Assembly (NCBI GenBank): GCA_028673005.1
Contig: CM054113.1
Location: forward strand, 69,049,850-69,113,849
Source: Tanypteryx hageni
Lineage: Eukaryota; Arthropoda; Insecta; Odonata; Petaluridae
Direction of reading: 5' to 3'
DNA: 64,000 nt
Position 1 is the stretch's first letter, and every line of letters begins with the position of its first letter. Positions 1-10,109 of this stretch are shown here, piece by piece. The notes beneath the pieces are model-generated. The model ran no database searches. It was not told the DNA's origin and was given only the letters and a program-made list of their open reading frames with translations. A program made the position numbers and the translations under genes.

Positions 1-1622
1 CACTCTCCCGTGTCGTAAATCTTATTAATTAATTTCGTGATCGCTTTTAGTCCTTCTGATCCTATGACTTTAATTGTCTCAGCCGGTATTCCATCGCTGC
101 CCGTGGCTTTCCCCTTCTTTAGTTCCACTATCGCTTTCTCTACTTCGCTCTCCATAATACTTGGTCCTAAGTTGTCTTCTTCAATGTTTTCCTCATTTTC
201 CAGTTCTATTTTTGCCGCTCCTGCCTGTTTGCTGTATAATTCCTTAATGTATTCTTCCCATACCTGTGCTACATCCTTTGTTTCTGAGACTATCTTCCCA
301 TCCGTATTCATAATTCCTTTACCACAAATTCCATTAGACTTCTTATCTTCTAATTCCAGTGCCCTAGCGTACATCATATCGTACCGTCCTAACTTCTCCA
401 TTTGTTCTATTTCATCACATTTTCCTTTTATCCATTTTTCTCTAGCTTTATCTGTTACCCTTCTCAACTCATTGTTTATACGCCTATAGTTGGCTCTACC
501 TTCTTCACTGTTAACGTTTTTCCATTTTCGTCTCTCATTCATTTTCTCCAGCATTTCCTTCGTGATCCATGGTTTTCTGATTTTCTTCTCTTGTTTTCCA
601 ATCTCTTTATCCAAGGTATCCTTGATACTGGTTTTTATTTCATCCCATTCTATATCAACGGTCTTCGGTTTGTTTTCCAACTTTCTTAGGTTATCTTCCA
701 ACTTCATGCTGACTACATCCTGCCTTTCTTTCAGTTTTTCTAGGTCCCAGGTCTGTCTTTCTCTTCTCGTTTTTCTTATTTGTTTGAGCTTCATACTCAC
801 GTCAAGTATTAGAAGGCTGTAATCTGAATCAATGTCTGCTCCTTGCAATGGCTTGGCGTTCTTTATGCTGTTCCTGAATCTTTGTTTTACAAGGATGTAA
901 TCTATTTGGCATCTCATTCTATCTCCTGGGCTTTTCCATGTGTATAACCTTCGTTTATGGTTTTTGAACCATGTATTAGTCACTACAAGGTCATTATTGA
1001 TGCAGAATTCTACGAGTTTCTCCCCTCCTCGATTTCTCTTCCCAAGTCCGTATTGCCCGACAACATTTTCTTCCTGTCCTTCTCCGACTATGCTGTTCCA
1101 ATCTCCCATTATTATGCAGTTTACCTTTCCTCTTCCGTCTTCTTCGTAAATTTCATTAATTTGCTCATAGATCTCCTCTATTTCTTCATCGTCATGAGCT
1201 GACGTTGGCATATATACCTGGATTATCAGCATGTCCACTGGGACTGCTTTTAGCTTTATTGCCATCAGTCTATCGTTCGTTGCTATTATCTTTGTCACGC
1301 TTTTCATCATATCTTTCCTAAGTACCAGAGCTACTCCCCTTTCCCCACTATTTCCTCCAGAATAAACTACCGTGAATTCTTCCGAGTCGAACTGTCCTTC
1401 TCCCTCCCATCTAGTTTCGCTTAGCCCTATAATGTCAACTCTATTTCTTCTCATTTCTTCTTTCAAGTTATCTAGCTTTCCTGCCTTTCTCATAGTTCTT
1501 ACGTTCCAAGTCCCTATTCGTAATTTACTTTCGACAAATGTTTTCCTCAAGGCAGTCCCCGCCCGGAGATCCGATTGGGGGACTATTTTACCTCCGGATT
1601 GTTTTACCTCGAGAGAACTCAT
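1..1622 (-). CDS. RTE/CFDP2-like non-LTR retrotransposon ORF (endonuclease + start of reverse transcriptase), runs off left edge
   Basis: Reading the minus strand from the ATG at 1622, the frame stays open to the window edge (about 540 codons). It starts with a short leader, then an apurinic-like endonuclease with landmarks LRIGTWNVRTM, GLSETRWEGEGQF, IIMGDWNSIVG and RMRCQIDYILVKQRF, then a charged linker, then the first RT block GKATGSDGIPAETIKVIG near the edge. This order is typical of LINEs of the RTE/BovB group, annotated in many animals as craniofacial development protein 2-like. The protein would nick target DNA and reverse transcribe its own RNA. The usual catalytic Ser-Asp-His near the end of the endonuclease reads SDYSLL, so the His is Tyr. 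The 5' end lies near 1770, where similarity to the neighbouring polymerase fragment stops. The open frame suggests a fairly young copy; the clade name is by motif memory only. Confidence 0.85.
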   Translation of the reverse strand, partial: MSSLEVKQSGGKIVPQSDLRAGTALRKTFVESKLRIGTWNVRTMRKAGKLDNLKEEMRRNRVDIIGLSETRWEGEGQFDSEEFTVVYSGGNSGERGVALVLRKDMMKSVTKIIATNDRLMAIKLKAVPVDMLIIQVYMPTSAHDDEEIEEIYEQINEIYEEDGRGKVNCIIMGDWNSIVGEGQEENVVGQYGLGKRNRGGEKLVEFCINNDLVVTNTWFKNHKRRLYTWKSPGDRMRCQIDYILVKQRFRNSIKNAKPLQGADIDSDYSLLILDVSMKLKQIRKTRRERQTWDLEKLKERQDVVSMKLEDNLRKLENKPKTVDIEWDEIKTSIKDTLDKEIGKQEKKIRKPWITKEMLEKMNERRKWKNVNSEEGRANYRRINNELRRVTDKAREKWIKGKCDEIEQMEKLGRYDMMYARALELEDKKSNGICGKGIMNTDGKIVSETKDVAQVWEEYIKELYSKQAGAAKIELENEENIEEDNLGPSIMESEVEKAIVELKKGKATGSDGIPAETIKVIGSEGLKAITKLINKIYDTGE

Positions 1623-1773
1623 ATTGTCCAACCATATAATCTTTACTAGGGATTGTAATGTGGTAGTTTCCCTCTTGCTTTCCACATCGCAGTACTGTAG
1701 CCGTTCAAATCGTCCTGATCACGCCTACAGCTGTATTGGATATAGACCCAACCAACATCATTTGTTTTCGGCT

Positions 1774-2700
1774 CTATACCATACTGACAGTACTGCTGCC
1801 TACTATCTTTCTAAAATTTTTAATATAACAATAATGGTCCTTGGATCCTTCCGTTAAAAGCAAAAGGTCCCGATGGCCATCTAGTTCCTCAGCCACCACT
1901 TTGAGAGGGTACACGTTATTTTTATCAAGACCAAAAACATTCATCGAAATATTATTTAACTTTTCAAATTTTGGGATTACATCTAGTTCCACAGGATACT
2001 CGATGAAATCCCAATCATAACGATTACGAAATTCTATGTTACCATATTTTGAAACCCATTGAGGATTTCTCTGAACGTTTTTTGCCCAAATCGTGTATTT
2101 AAAACAAAAAGGGTTGGAATTTTGTACGTTAATCACCGATTTAGTAAGTTTAATTATCGGTGGTAACTCAAAGAAATAAGATCCTCTCAATGGTTTGCAT
2201 CTGTTAATCCTTAATTCCAATCCTTTAATCTCATGCATAGCCCAACCCAATCCTTTTGCCTGCTGTTCAGACTTTTCCTTTAGTATTTTTCTAAAGTGTA
2301 TTCAAAATTTCATTAATGTCATTGGACTGAAGAACTCTGACATTTTTAGTTTTAAAAACCCTCTCATCCAATACTTCTTCCTTCTTGAATTTTGCTTTCA
2401 AAATAATATTAATTTTTAAAGCCGTATTTGCCAATTGCTCCCTAATTTTGTCAACCAAAATCTCTAATTTCATCCAAAAATGATATTATGTCTCTATGCA
2501 ATCCATTTCCACTTACCCAAAAAGTTTTCAATCGATTTCTCACTGCTGAGTCGATCTCAACAACTTGATGCTGTCCTCCTGCTTGAATTAAGTGCCTCAT
2601 GTGGACGTCACTCATCTCATGCGAAACTCGATATCTCGAGCCAAAATATACGAAGCACACTTCGCAGAGAGTTTCATGATGTTCACGAACTGAAATTTAG
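1774..2700 (-). pseudogene. Decayed N-terminal fragment of a Polinton/adintovirus-like DNA polymerase-associated protein
   Basis: Three minus-strand pieces read as one protein if small frameshifts are allowed: about 2660-2451 (RNRLKTFWVSGNGLHRDII), 2473-2291 (LVDKIREQLANTALKINIIL) and 2250-1774 (VYPLKVVAEELDGHRDLLLL, HYCYIKNFRKIVGSS). This arrangement resembles the region before the exonuclease and polymerase domains of protein-primed type-B DNA polymerases in self-synthesising transposons and related viruses found in many arthropod genomes. No polymerase catalytic motif (such as a DTD motif) is present: the fragment ends where the LINE begins near 1774. The family assignment is inference; what is seen directly is the broken frame and its ending at the LINE. 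Confidence 0.5.
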
Positions 2701-2839
2701 GAATCGAATGAAACTAATCCTCTCAAACCAGATTATATACAGTCGATGAAAATGAACTTCTATGTATGCATGACCACAAATGTACTTACCCATAATCTCA
2801 GTTGTGGAACCTCAATTGTGATCATGAAAATTGCCTAAT

Positions 2840-3304
2840 TTATTGAAGTAACTCATTATTAGAGGAGCCAAAACCCCTTCTATCTCTTTTTGTTTTATTT
2901 AAACTCTCAACTTGTATAAAATTTTTTACACTCTGACATTTCTCAAATATAATTTGACATATTTTCATGCCTTTAGTTATATAAAAGTCAATGTCACTAT
3001 TATTATAAAATAGCACCTTAATTTCCCCTCTATAATTGGGATCAATCACTCCCGCACCAACTTCCACTCCATGCATCAAACTCAATCCTGATTTTGATGC
3101 CAGCCTCACATATGTCCCATCCGGTATCTCAATCACTAGTCCTGTATTAATCAACTTTCTACTCCTCCCCTCTATCAAACACTCCATTACACTCCTTATG
3201 TCGTATCCTGCAGCCATCTTGTATGCCTTTTCAGGCAGCTGAGCCTCGGCGTCAACTTTAACCATGTTTACGTTCATGATCTGTAAAATTATGAGATTAC
3301 ACAT
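2840..3304 (-). CDS. dUTPase (deoxyuridine 5'-triphosphate nucleotidohydrolase), trimeric family
   Basis: Intact 154-residue frame. Enzymes of this family hydrolyse dUTP to dUMP and pyrophosphate, keeping uracil out of DNA. The five motifs are in order: AGYDI (motif 1, about residue 33), ASKSGLS (motif 2, 69), GVIDPNYRGEIKVLFYN (motif 3, 85, with the catalytic Asp and the Tyr of the uracil pocket), KICQIIFE (motif 4) and RRGFGSSNN (motif 5, glycine-rich C-terminal arm). Length fits one trimeric subunit. An internal Met at residue 10 is an alternative start. It is a single uninterrupted frame, lies next to a viral/Polinton-like polymerase fragment on the same strand and is divergent from the ORF at 3456, so it is more likely part of an integrated element than the host housekeeping gene. 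Host origin by retroposition is the alternative. Confidence 0.85.
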   Translation of the reverse strand: MCNLIILQIMNVNMVKVDAEAQLPEKAYKMAAGYDIRSVMECLIEGRSRKLINTGLVIEIPDGTYVRLASKSGLSLMHGVEVGAGVIDPNYRGEIKVLFYNNSDIDFYITKGMKICQIIFEKCQSVKNFIQVESLNKTKRDRRGFGSSNNELLQ

Positions 3305-3455
3305 GACATTATGAAAAACAACTTAGAAAGTACCCCTGGAAAGGTAAGAAACAAAGAAAAAACAGTTACCCCTTCGAGGTAGGCATCCCCAAATACATTG
3401 CCCCTTTAACTATGCAACCAACAATGCATTACCACTTAAACTAGGCTCTTTTTAG

Positions 3456-3734
3456 ATGGAATCTTTGAAGAAGTTTTCTTCTATGCAGCAAGAGGTAACA
3501 ATTGTAAAAGTGGGAGACTTAAAAGAGGGCGAGTTGTACCCTATTATAACGTTAAAAAAGACTACGACCAGATACAGACCAGCATTAATTGCAGAGATCA
3601 CCGATAAAAAGAGCCTATCTTGGAGAGCGAAAATTTATTTACCAAGAAGATATAATGATATCTCAGAAGAGGAAATATTAGAGTATAATTCTGGAAACGA
3701 AAAATTCGATTTAGTTAAAGAGAATGGCTATTAA
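3456..3734 (+). CDS. Small 92-residue protein of unknown function in the virus-like cluster
   Basis: An intact frame from ATG to TAA, followed within tens of bases by AATAAA-like signals. The protein is compact and charged; the central part (TVKVGDLKEGELYPII-like segment, then TLKKTTTRYRPALIAEI and KIYLPRRYNDISEEEILEY) alternates beta-like stretches and ends in an acidic helix. The pattern recalls short ORFs repeatedly seen beside polymerase fragments in arthropod mobile elements, possibly nucleic-acid binding, but I cannot name a family. It is divergent from the dUTPase with 151 bp between the starts, a compact layout unlike the host genes in the window. Function is unknown. Confidence 0.5.
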   Translation: MESLKKFSSMQQEVTIVKVGDLKEGELYPIITLKKTTTRYRPALIAEITDKKSLSWRAKIYLPRRYNDISEEEILEYNSGNEKFDLVKENGY

Positions 3735-3879
3735 AAATAAAAGTAAAATAATAATTGTAAATAAATAATTGTTAACATAACTTTGTTTATTCATTTATCC
3801 TCTAGCCTGTCAGTCCTTTGTTTAGAGTTAATATATGCTAAAGCAATTCAACACCCTTCGAGTATAACCAAAAAAAAAG

Positions 3880-3966
3880 TGTCAGAACAGAGATTCGAAC
3901 CCTGAACCTGGAGCCTTGATATAAAAAATAGTTGCTCACATCGTATTTCAGTCGTTAAATATTTTT
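3880..3966 (-). repeat. tRNA-derived SINE head (B-box)
   Basis: On the minus strand the stretch reads CAGGGTTCGAATCTCTG, a polymerase III B-box with tRNA T-arm sequence, preceded by a D-arm-like TTAACGACTGAAATACG. The arms do not fold into a full cloverleaf, so it is a SINE or tRNA relic rather than a tRNA gene. Confidence 0.4.
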
Positions 3967-4225
3967 ATTCACAATGGTACCACCCAATTTAAAATCTAAT
4001 AACGCACTGCGGATGCCATTTGTTACAGTGCTGACAACCCATCCTTCAACTTTACAACATTCATATTTTCGGCACGAGTGCGCATGTGTGATTCATTTGT
4101 TTTTGGCAACACTGATCTGTTCAATATATCAAAACTAAGTTGACAACATTGCTTTTCGAATGGCACTGGTTTTTAGTTCCAACTTTCTCTGAGTGGTGGC
4201 ACCACAGGTTGATCACGTGACAAGA

Positions 4226-4462
4226 CGTAACATCATAAATCCAAGATGGTGGCAGAAATGTAAGATAGCGGACTGCGCCAGAACATATATTTCCCTACTA
4301 CTAAAAAATCTATCACATACAGACAGACAGACATCATCGAGAAAATAGTCAAAACGTGTTCAGGGGACCTTAAAACATGTATTTCGGTTGAAATCTGGAA
4401 TTTGATTTTTTTCATGAAAACAATACTTTCTCTATACTTCGTATATGGAGAAAGTAAAAAGA
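4226..4462. repeat. Partial copy of dispersed repeat A (ends in ATATGGAGAAAGTA)
   Basis: The stretch CAGACAGACATCATCG...ACGTGTTCAGGG...TTTTCATGAAAACAATACTTTCTC...ATATGGAGAAAGTAAAAA recurs at 6300-6462. Its end is inverted relative to the CATGACTTTCTCCATAT start of the copies at 5838, 37124 and 37520, so the full element seems to have short inverted ends. No coding capacity is seen. Confidence 0.6.
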
Positions 4463-4638
4463 GCATTAAGGAAGTGACTGCTTATTTTAAATGTGGAAAA
4501 TTATTATTCCATGTATGTAAGTAAAATCTATTAGCATGAAAAATTTTGCATATATTTTTAACCTCTCTAAGGAGGAAAACCTGCTAAAGCAAGAAAAAAT
4601 GGTCGGTCCCTTGATGTTCCGCCTCTCGCAGTTTTCAC

Positions 4639-4640
<2 letters not shown>

Positions 4641-4709
<69 letters not shown>
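4641..4709. repeat. (TA)n(TG)n microsatellite
   Basis: Uninterrupted TA dinucleotides followed by TG dinucleotides directly beside the 3' end of the Helitron at 4713. Confidence 0.95.
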
Positions 4710-4712
<3 letters not shown>

Positions 4713-5723
4713 CTAGTAGTTGGTGCTTGCACACTGTAAGCATTTCATCTCACCTTGAAAAAACATTAATTTTTCAGACAGATATTTCATCATTACAAAT
4801 ATTCTATTAATTCTAAAGATTTCACCTCTGCAGCGATTTTCGTTTTTCCCACATGTAAAAATAATAGTTTAAAACAATCCCCAAATGTTGCAATTTTAAA
4901 CATTTTACACTTTCTCCATTATGGGGTACTAATGCTACACATTTCAGCCAAATTTTGAAGTTGTAGCACTTCTAGAAGTAAAATAATATTTTTCTAATTG
5001 TTTAAAATTGAAACATTTTTAACGGTTGCCGCAATATATATATGGAGAGATTGAAATGTTTATTTGTGCAAATGCACTGTTCTGTAAATAATTTGAAAAT
5101 TGCAGCTTCCTAGCTCATCCCGTAGAACCAAAAAAATTATTAAACTTTAATGTTCAAATGGGGTTAAAACAACCCCTAAAAATTAACAATTTTAAAATTT
5201 TCCATTTTTATAGTTGGTTATGAGAAAACTTCTATAATCTTGCAAAATTTCAGCTTCCTAAACTTATTAGATTGGTCTACACACTAGATTACGTTTTCCC
5301 ATGCTAACTTATGGGAGATATTCCGGGGTCTCTATAGTCGAACCCAAGACACTGTAAGCAAAAGTAACAATAATTCCTAATAGATATTGCGGCCATCTAG
5401 CAACACTGATAATTTCATTTTTCTAGTTTACCGGTAAGTGCCCATAATTAATTTACAAAAATGGTGCAATGCTTTTCTTATGGGAAAAAACGCAACTTTC
5501 GGAATTTCTGGAGTCGAACTCATGTCACTTAGGTAAAAAGTCTCATTTTATCTGAAGGTTTCTCCATCATATCTACAAAAACTAAAACTTTCAGCACTCT
5601 AGCTCTTGTAGTTTGGGCTGGACATTAGTATCCTCCTATATGTTATCAATATATATCCTCCTCTGTAAGAGTCGTCGATATATAATGATATATCCCATAT
5701 ATGTAAGCAGCTATTTATAATGA
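4713..5723 (-). mobile_element. Non-autonomous Helitron, copy A
   Basis: On the minus strand the element begins TCATTATAAATAGCTGC at 5723 and ends CTAG at 4713, between a host A and T as Helitrons do. Just inside the 3' end lies the hairpin TGCTTACAGTGTGCAAGCA (4724-4742). The 50838-51757 copy has the same 5' start, the same hairpin shape and the same CTAG|T end, with similar internal sequence (for example CACCTCTGCAGCGATTTTCG). No Rep/helicase frame is present, so it would need a helper. About 1.0 kb. Confidence 0.75.
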
Positions 5724-5837
5724 TTAAATAAACAAAAAAGTACAAATTCCCATGAATATTATTAAGTATAAGCAAAGTTGGTTTATTAATATTTACTTAA
5801 TATTTATTATTCTTACTAATCAAAATAAAATAAACTG

Positions 5838-6462
5838 ATGTGGGCAACACATGACTTTCTCCATATTTATATGGCAAATTACATGTTGTTAGCTCTGGGA
5901 TCATTGTCAATATTTACTTCCAGTTGACAATTAAGAAAAGAAAAAGGAGCATTACTAAGACGTAACTAAGCATCAATTGTTAACAATAGTCTTTGGTAGG
6001 TGGCATGGTGGTGGCAGCTAAAAATATTAGATATCTCTTAAAAAATGCATTATATGGAAAAACGTATCAAACAAAGGTTGTAGAAAATGAAATTTCCTAC
6101 AACTTTTATTCCAATACATTTTTACATTTAATAAATATTAAAGCAAATATTTCAAAATAATGGATAAGTGACAAGAGTAATCACCCACTTCTGGTCGACC
6201 GATTTTTACCAAAAACTAATCAGTTCTTCTAACTTTTATAAAAATGTTAAATATAAAATTTTGCGTTGACCTGATTAATAGTTTTTGAGTTAGAGCGCCC
6301 ACAAAAATCGATCACATACAGACTGACAGACAGACATCATCGCGGAACTTGTCGGAACGTGTTCAGGGAATCTTAAAACGTATTACCGTTGAAATCTCAA
6401 GTTCGATTTTTTCATGAAAACAATACTTTCTCATACTACGTATATGGAGAAAGTAAAAATGA
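5838..6462. repeat. Dispersed repeat A, near full-length copy
   Basis: Starts TGATGTGGGCAACACATGAC followed by TTTCTCCATATTTAT and ends ATATGGAGAAAGTAAAAATG, so the two termini are inverted over about 13 bp. Internal blocks (GGTAGGTGGCATGGTGGTGG, CAATTGTTAACAATAGTC) recur in the tandem copies at 37124-37778. No protein is coded. It is probably a MITE-like element of unassigned superfamily. Confidence 0.6.
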
Positions 6463-6614
6463 TAAATTAAAGCAACACAAAGAATTGCTTCGGAGCGAGC
6501 TGGTTGATTTGCCCATCTCTGACATAGCTCCTACTTTAATTTAGTGCAAATGGGCTTTGAAGTTCAGGTTCACTATATGAGGTCAGGATCATCTAGATTC
6601 CTAAATGTGCTGGG

Positions 6615-8158
6615 TTATGGCTCATCATTATTGTTAGCAGGAGCCTTCTTGAAGAAATCATGAAGAGTTGCTTGGCGTTTTTTGCAGTCTATCTGATGAA
6701 TAAGTTCCTTGTAACATGTCAGACTTCCTAAAATACTGCACCTTACATTGCAGCTGCGCTCAAAATCAGGATCATTTTCAGTAATCTTGTCTAGCGCTAC
6801 TGTTATTTGGTCCAACCATTCAGCCAAATCTTTTCTCCTGAGAATTCATTCAGATTCAGGTTCAGCAATTTCTATGACATCTTCAGAAGGCTCAGGGTTT
6901 TTTGCAAGTTCCATTAACTCTTCATCTGTCAGCTCTGTTCCATTCAAATCTAAGACCTCTTGTACATTCTCTGTGTCAACATCTATCATTCCCATCTTGT
7001 TGGCCAGAATGACAATATCATTGCTAACCTTAGCAATTTTCTCTTGACTGATTCCTGCAAAGTTGATGACAGCCTCAGGCCAAACATGACGTCAAGCACA
7101 ATTCAGGCATTTGTCTGTCACCTCTTCCCAGGCTACTCTGATGTTGTCTATGGCTGACAAGATGTTGTAAGACTTCCAAAACGAATCCATTGATTCTCTG
7201 TTGTTATCTCTATCAACAGCTTCAAAAAGGTGATGAAATGTTTGTTTCAGATAGCGCACCTTAAACATTGAAATCAAGTGGATGTGGTGTTTGGGAGAAG
7301 GAAAATAACTTTAACTGGCAGGAGGGTTCTGAGGGTGGCCAGGGGCATTGTCCAGTAGCAATAAAGCTTTTGCTTCAAAACCTTTAACTTCACAGTGAGA
7401 CAAGACACTAGGCCAAAATGATTTATGAACCAACCAATAAAAATTTCCTGTTTCCATCCAGCATCAATGTGAACCTGTCTTTTGCTGCTTTGAAACCTGA
7501 AGCATGTTTTTCTTCTCGTGAAACAAAGGACCGTGATGGCATTCTTTTCCAGAAAAGTGAGGTCTCATCCACATTGAAAACGAGCTTAGGGGGGTACTCA
7601 CCATTTTCGATAATTGCCTGAAATTTGCCAGGAAACTTTACAGATGCCTCATTATCAGCACTTGCTGATTCGCCTGATAAATGAACACTATGAATATTTG
7701 AGCAACGTTTAAAATTGTGAAACCAACCAGAACTAGCATTAAATATTTCAGAAGAATCACCAAACTCTTCTTGCTTCAAACTTTCAAATCGAGAAAGGGC
7801 TTTATTACAATGACTGCTTGGCTAAGGGGCATGTGTTCATCGGAACATTTAGTATCAATCCACAGCACTAGCAGTTTTTCCATTTTTTTGAACAAATGAC
7901 TACGCGATTGTGTTAGTTTCTTCACAGTTACTGCAGTGGCTGATTCAACAGAACTTTTTATTTTGTCCTTATTTAACATAATAGTACGAATTGTAGAAGT
8001 TGTTAAGTTAAACATACGTGCAATTTCACACTGACGTTCACCCTTTTCAAAACACTGAATTACTTTAAGCTTTTCCTCAAGATTTATACTTTTCCTTGAG
8101 AATTAGGATTATTTCCTGCATTTTTACTGCCATCACTCAATCTTCTCTTTTCTGCCAT
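6615..8158 (-). pseudogene. Tigger1/pogo-like DDE transposase, degraded
   Basis: Minus-strand pieces in order give a TIGD1-like transposase: start ATG near 8158 (MAEKRRLSDGSKNAG), a CENP-B-type helix-turn-helix around 8090-7960 (EIARMFNLTTSTIRTIM), then LVLWIDTKCSDEHMPLSQA, then the DDE domain with first Asp in LVFNVDETSLFWKRMPSR (about 7595-7540) and second Asp in LLLDNAPGHP (about 7375-7345). The segment that should carry the third acidic residue is missing: the frame goes from LLPNTTS straight to FKVRYLKQTF near 7290-7250. The tail runs to 6615 (DCKKRQATLHDFFKK). Several frameshifts (for example near 8085 and 7780) break it. Cut-and-paste transposase, now inactive. Confidence 0.85.
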
Positions 8159-8159
8159 G

Positions 8160-9630
8160 ATTAATTTAAATTACTTTTTCACTATCTACTGTTAAATCTT
8201 TATTTAACACTAGAAATGAAGCAAAATAACTATGGTGCATAAAAATTGAACTAATAACATCCAAACTGAAGCCATTGGATGATGATTGGCCAGCACAAAA
8301 GAAAACAAAAATGGAATATGAGTGTTATGAAGTTTAAGCGACAGTGCCGCTGTTTCAAACAAGTCACTGTAACACAGGTACCAACAGTAAAATAACATCA
8401 GAATAATAAATGAATAACGATTGCGAAAGTTAAAATTGTCATGAAGATAATCTAACCTAACCCAAACACTCATCTAAACCGAAACTAACGAAAGTTAAAT
8501 TTTAGTAATGAACCTAATCTACGAATCCAACCTTGCATATCTCAACAGTAATGTTAAAAAGTTAAAAACTTCTTGTTATCATCACTGCAATAGACTGTGG
8601 AATTGCGTTAAACCAATGTTAAAAACAGTAAAATTGAACAAGTAAAATAGAAATAAAGTGAATCAATGTATAAATAACAAATTTGTTTTTAATCACTGGA
8701 ACAGAGTGAAGTACAAATGAAGGTATGTGAGAAAGATGTTAGGACCGTAATAAAAGATTGTAGCATTTAAGAACTTTAATTTTTCAAAAATTAGAATTTT
8801 ATTCCTGATATGCCAACCGCACTATATCAAAAATGTGTTAAAAGAACATGTGCTAAACGAGGTATACCTGTATTTGCCATTCCTGTACTAGGTACTACTA
8901 AGTGTGTACTTAAAATGAATTTACAGACAATAATGACAACTGGATGTTTGCATCGCTCCTTTGTTTATGCATATGCTGCCATACACATTACAGGTAATAG
9001 TTTGGCACGTAAAGTAAAAAAATGGTTATTTGTAATTTGGGGCTCCCCACATTCTGGGGGCCCGGATGCCACTGGGCATCCACGGAACCCTTACTCCCCC
9101 CCTTGGCCGGCCCTGCATACAGATACCACTGCTTTGCAAACTCAATTACAAAGAGCAAGTTTAGCCTCGCTTCCTTACCTACTATGGAAGCAGTAGCCTG
9201 ACGACATCCTTTCCGAACATACCATCAAATTCAACAGTGGTACGGAAATGCAAAGATACCTTAAGATTGGGGTTGGTGAAACTCAAAAAATTGCCTTCTT
9301 CCAGTTACCACATTACAGGATCGTGCTCCAGAGGATCTACTGAAAATGATTTCGCACAAGTGCACAAAAAAAAGGATGCAAAGCAGCTTGCGGCTGTAGG
9401 AAGGCTGGACTACAATGTTCTACCATTTGCTCTGTTTGTCAGGGACGATGTATGAATGTAGATAATATAATTGACGATCTAGACTGAGATGCAGAAATCG
9501 ACATTCAACTGCATAGTTTTATTGCTGAATGCAGGAACAATGGCGAACCGCTCGACTGCAAAAACAACAAAGATCTGAAAGAGGACAACTCAGACTTAGA
9601 AATAAAGGTAGTACCATCTACTACTGACAA
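8160..9630. other. No clear gene; TE-derived scraps
   Basis: 8160-8800 is AT-rich with no convincing frame. The 8810-9196 frame looks like TE scrap and ends in a GC-rich piece (9045-9115) whose reverse complement starts CAGGGCCGGCC, a hAT-type terminus without a visible partner. The 9237-9455 frame continues after a stop into 9470-9640 with a protein-like composition (LDCKNNKDLKEDNSDLEIKV) that I cannot assign. Confidence 0.4.
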
Positions 9631-9980
9631 GAGAAGACTACTTACCTTGGGTCGTCGATTTCGACGAAACCTTTTTGGGTGGTAGAATACTTCAAATAAG
9701 AAGACCTGTGCAATGGTTTTGATTGAATGGGCCTTAGTTTCGGCAGAATCTTTTTTCTTTTTGCAGGATTAACTGTGGCTGGATAAAATACAATAATAGG
9801 CCAACAATGTCGAGCAGGTAGGTTGGCTGGGTGGTTACTGTACTGGCTTCCGAATATTTTGTCCAGGGTTCAAATCCCACGTCATACCTAGTTTTTTTTG
9901 TTTTAATCCACTTTATTATTTATTTACTTCATTAAAATCAATGCACAAGAGCATATTGGTAGATATTTCGATATGAATTA
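9630..9980 (+). repeat. Left arm of a long inverted repeat with tRNA-like core
   Basis: About 350 bp that reappears in reverse complement at 11928-12325 with roughly 85-90% identity by eye, including GCAGGATTAACTGTGGCTGG and AATCAATGCACAAGAGC. In its middle (about 9817-9890) is a tRNA-like head: GGTTGGCTGGGTGGTTACTG as A-box and CAGGGTTCAAATCCCACG as B-box. The arms flank a decayed transposase. Confidence 0.75.
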
Positions 9981-10109
9981 TAAATCTAATGCTACAGAAA
10001 TGAGGATCGCAACTATTGAAATGCAAAGAATAATTATCACAGTGGAGAAAAGATAATGCGAAAGGAGGAACGTGCTTGGACAAACATAACATGATTAAAA
10101 ACTGTACAT

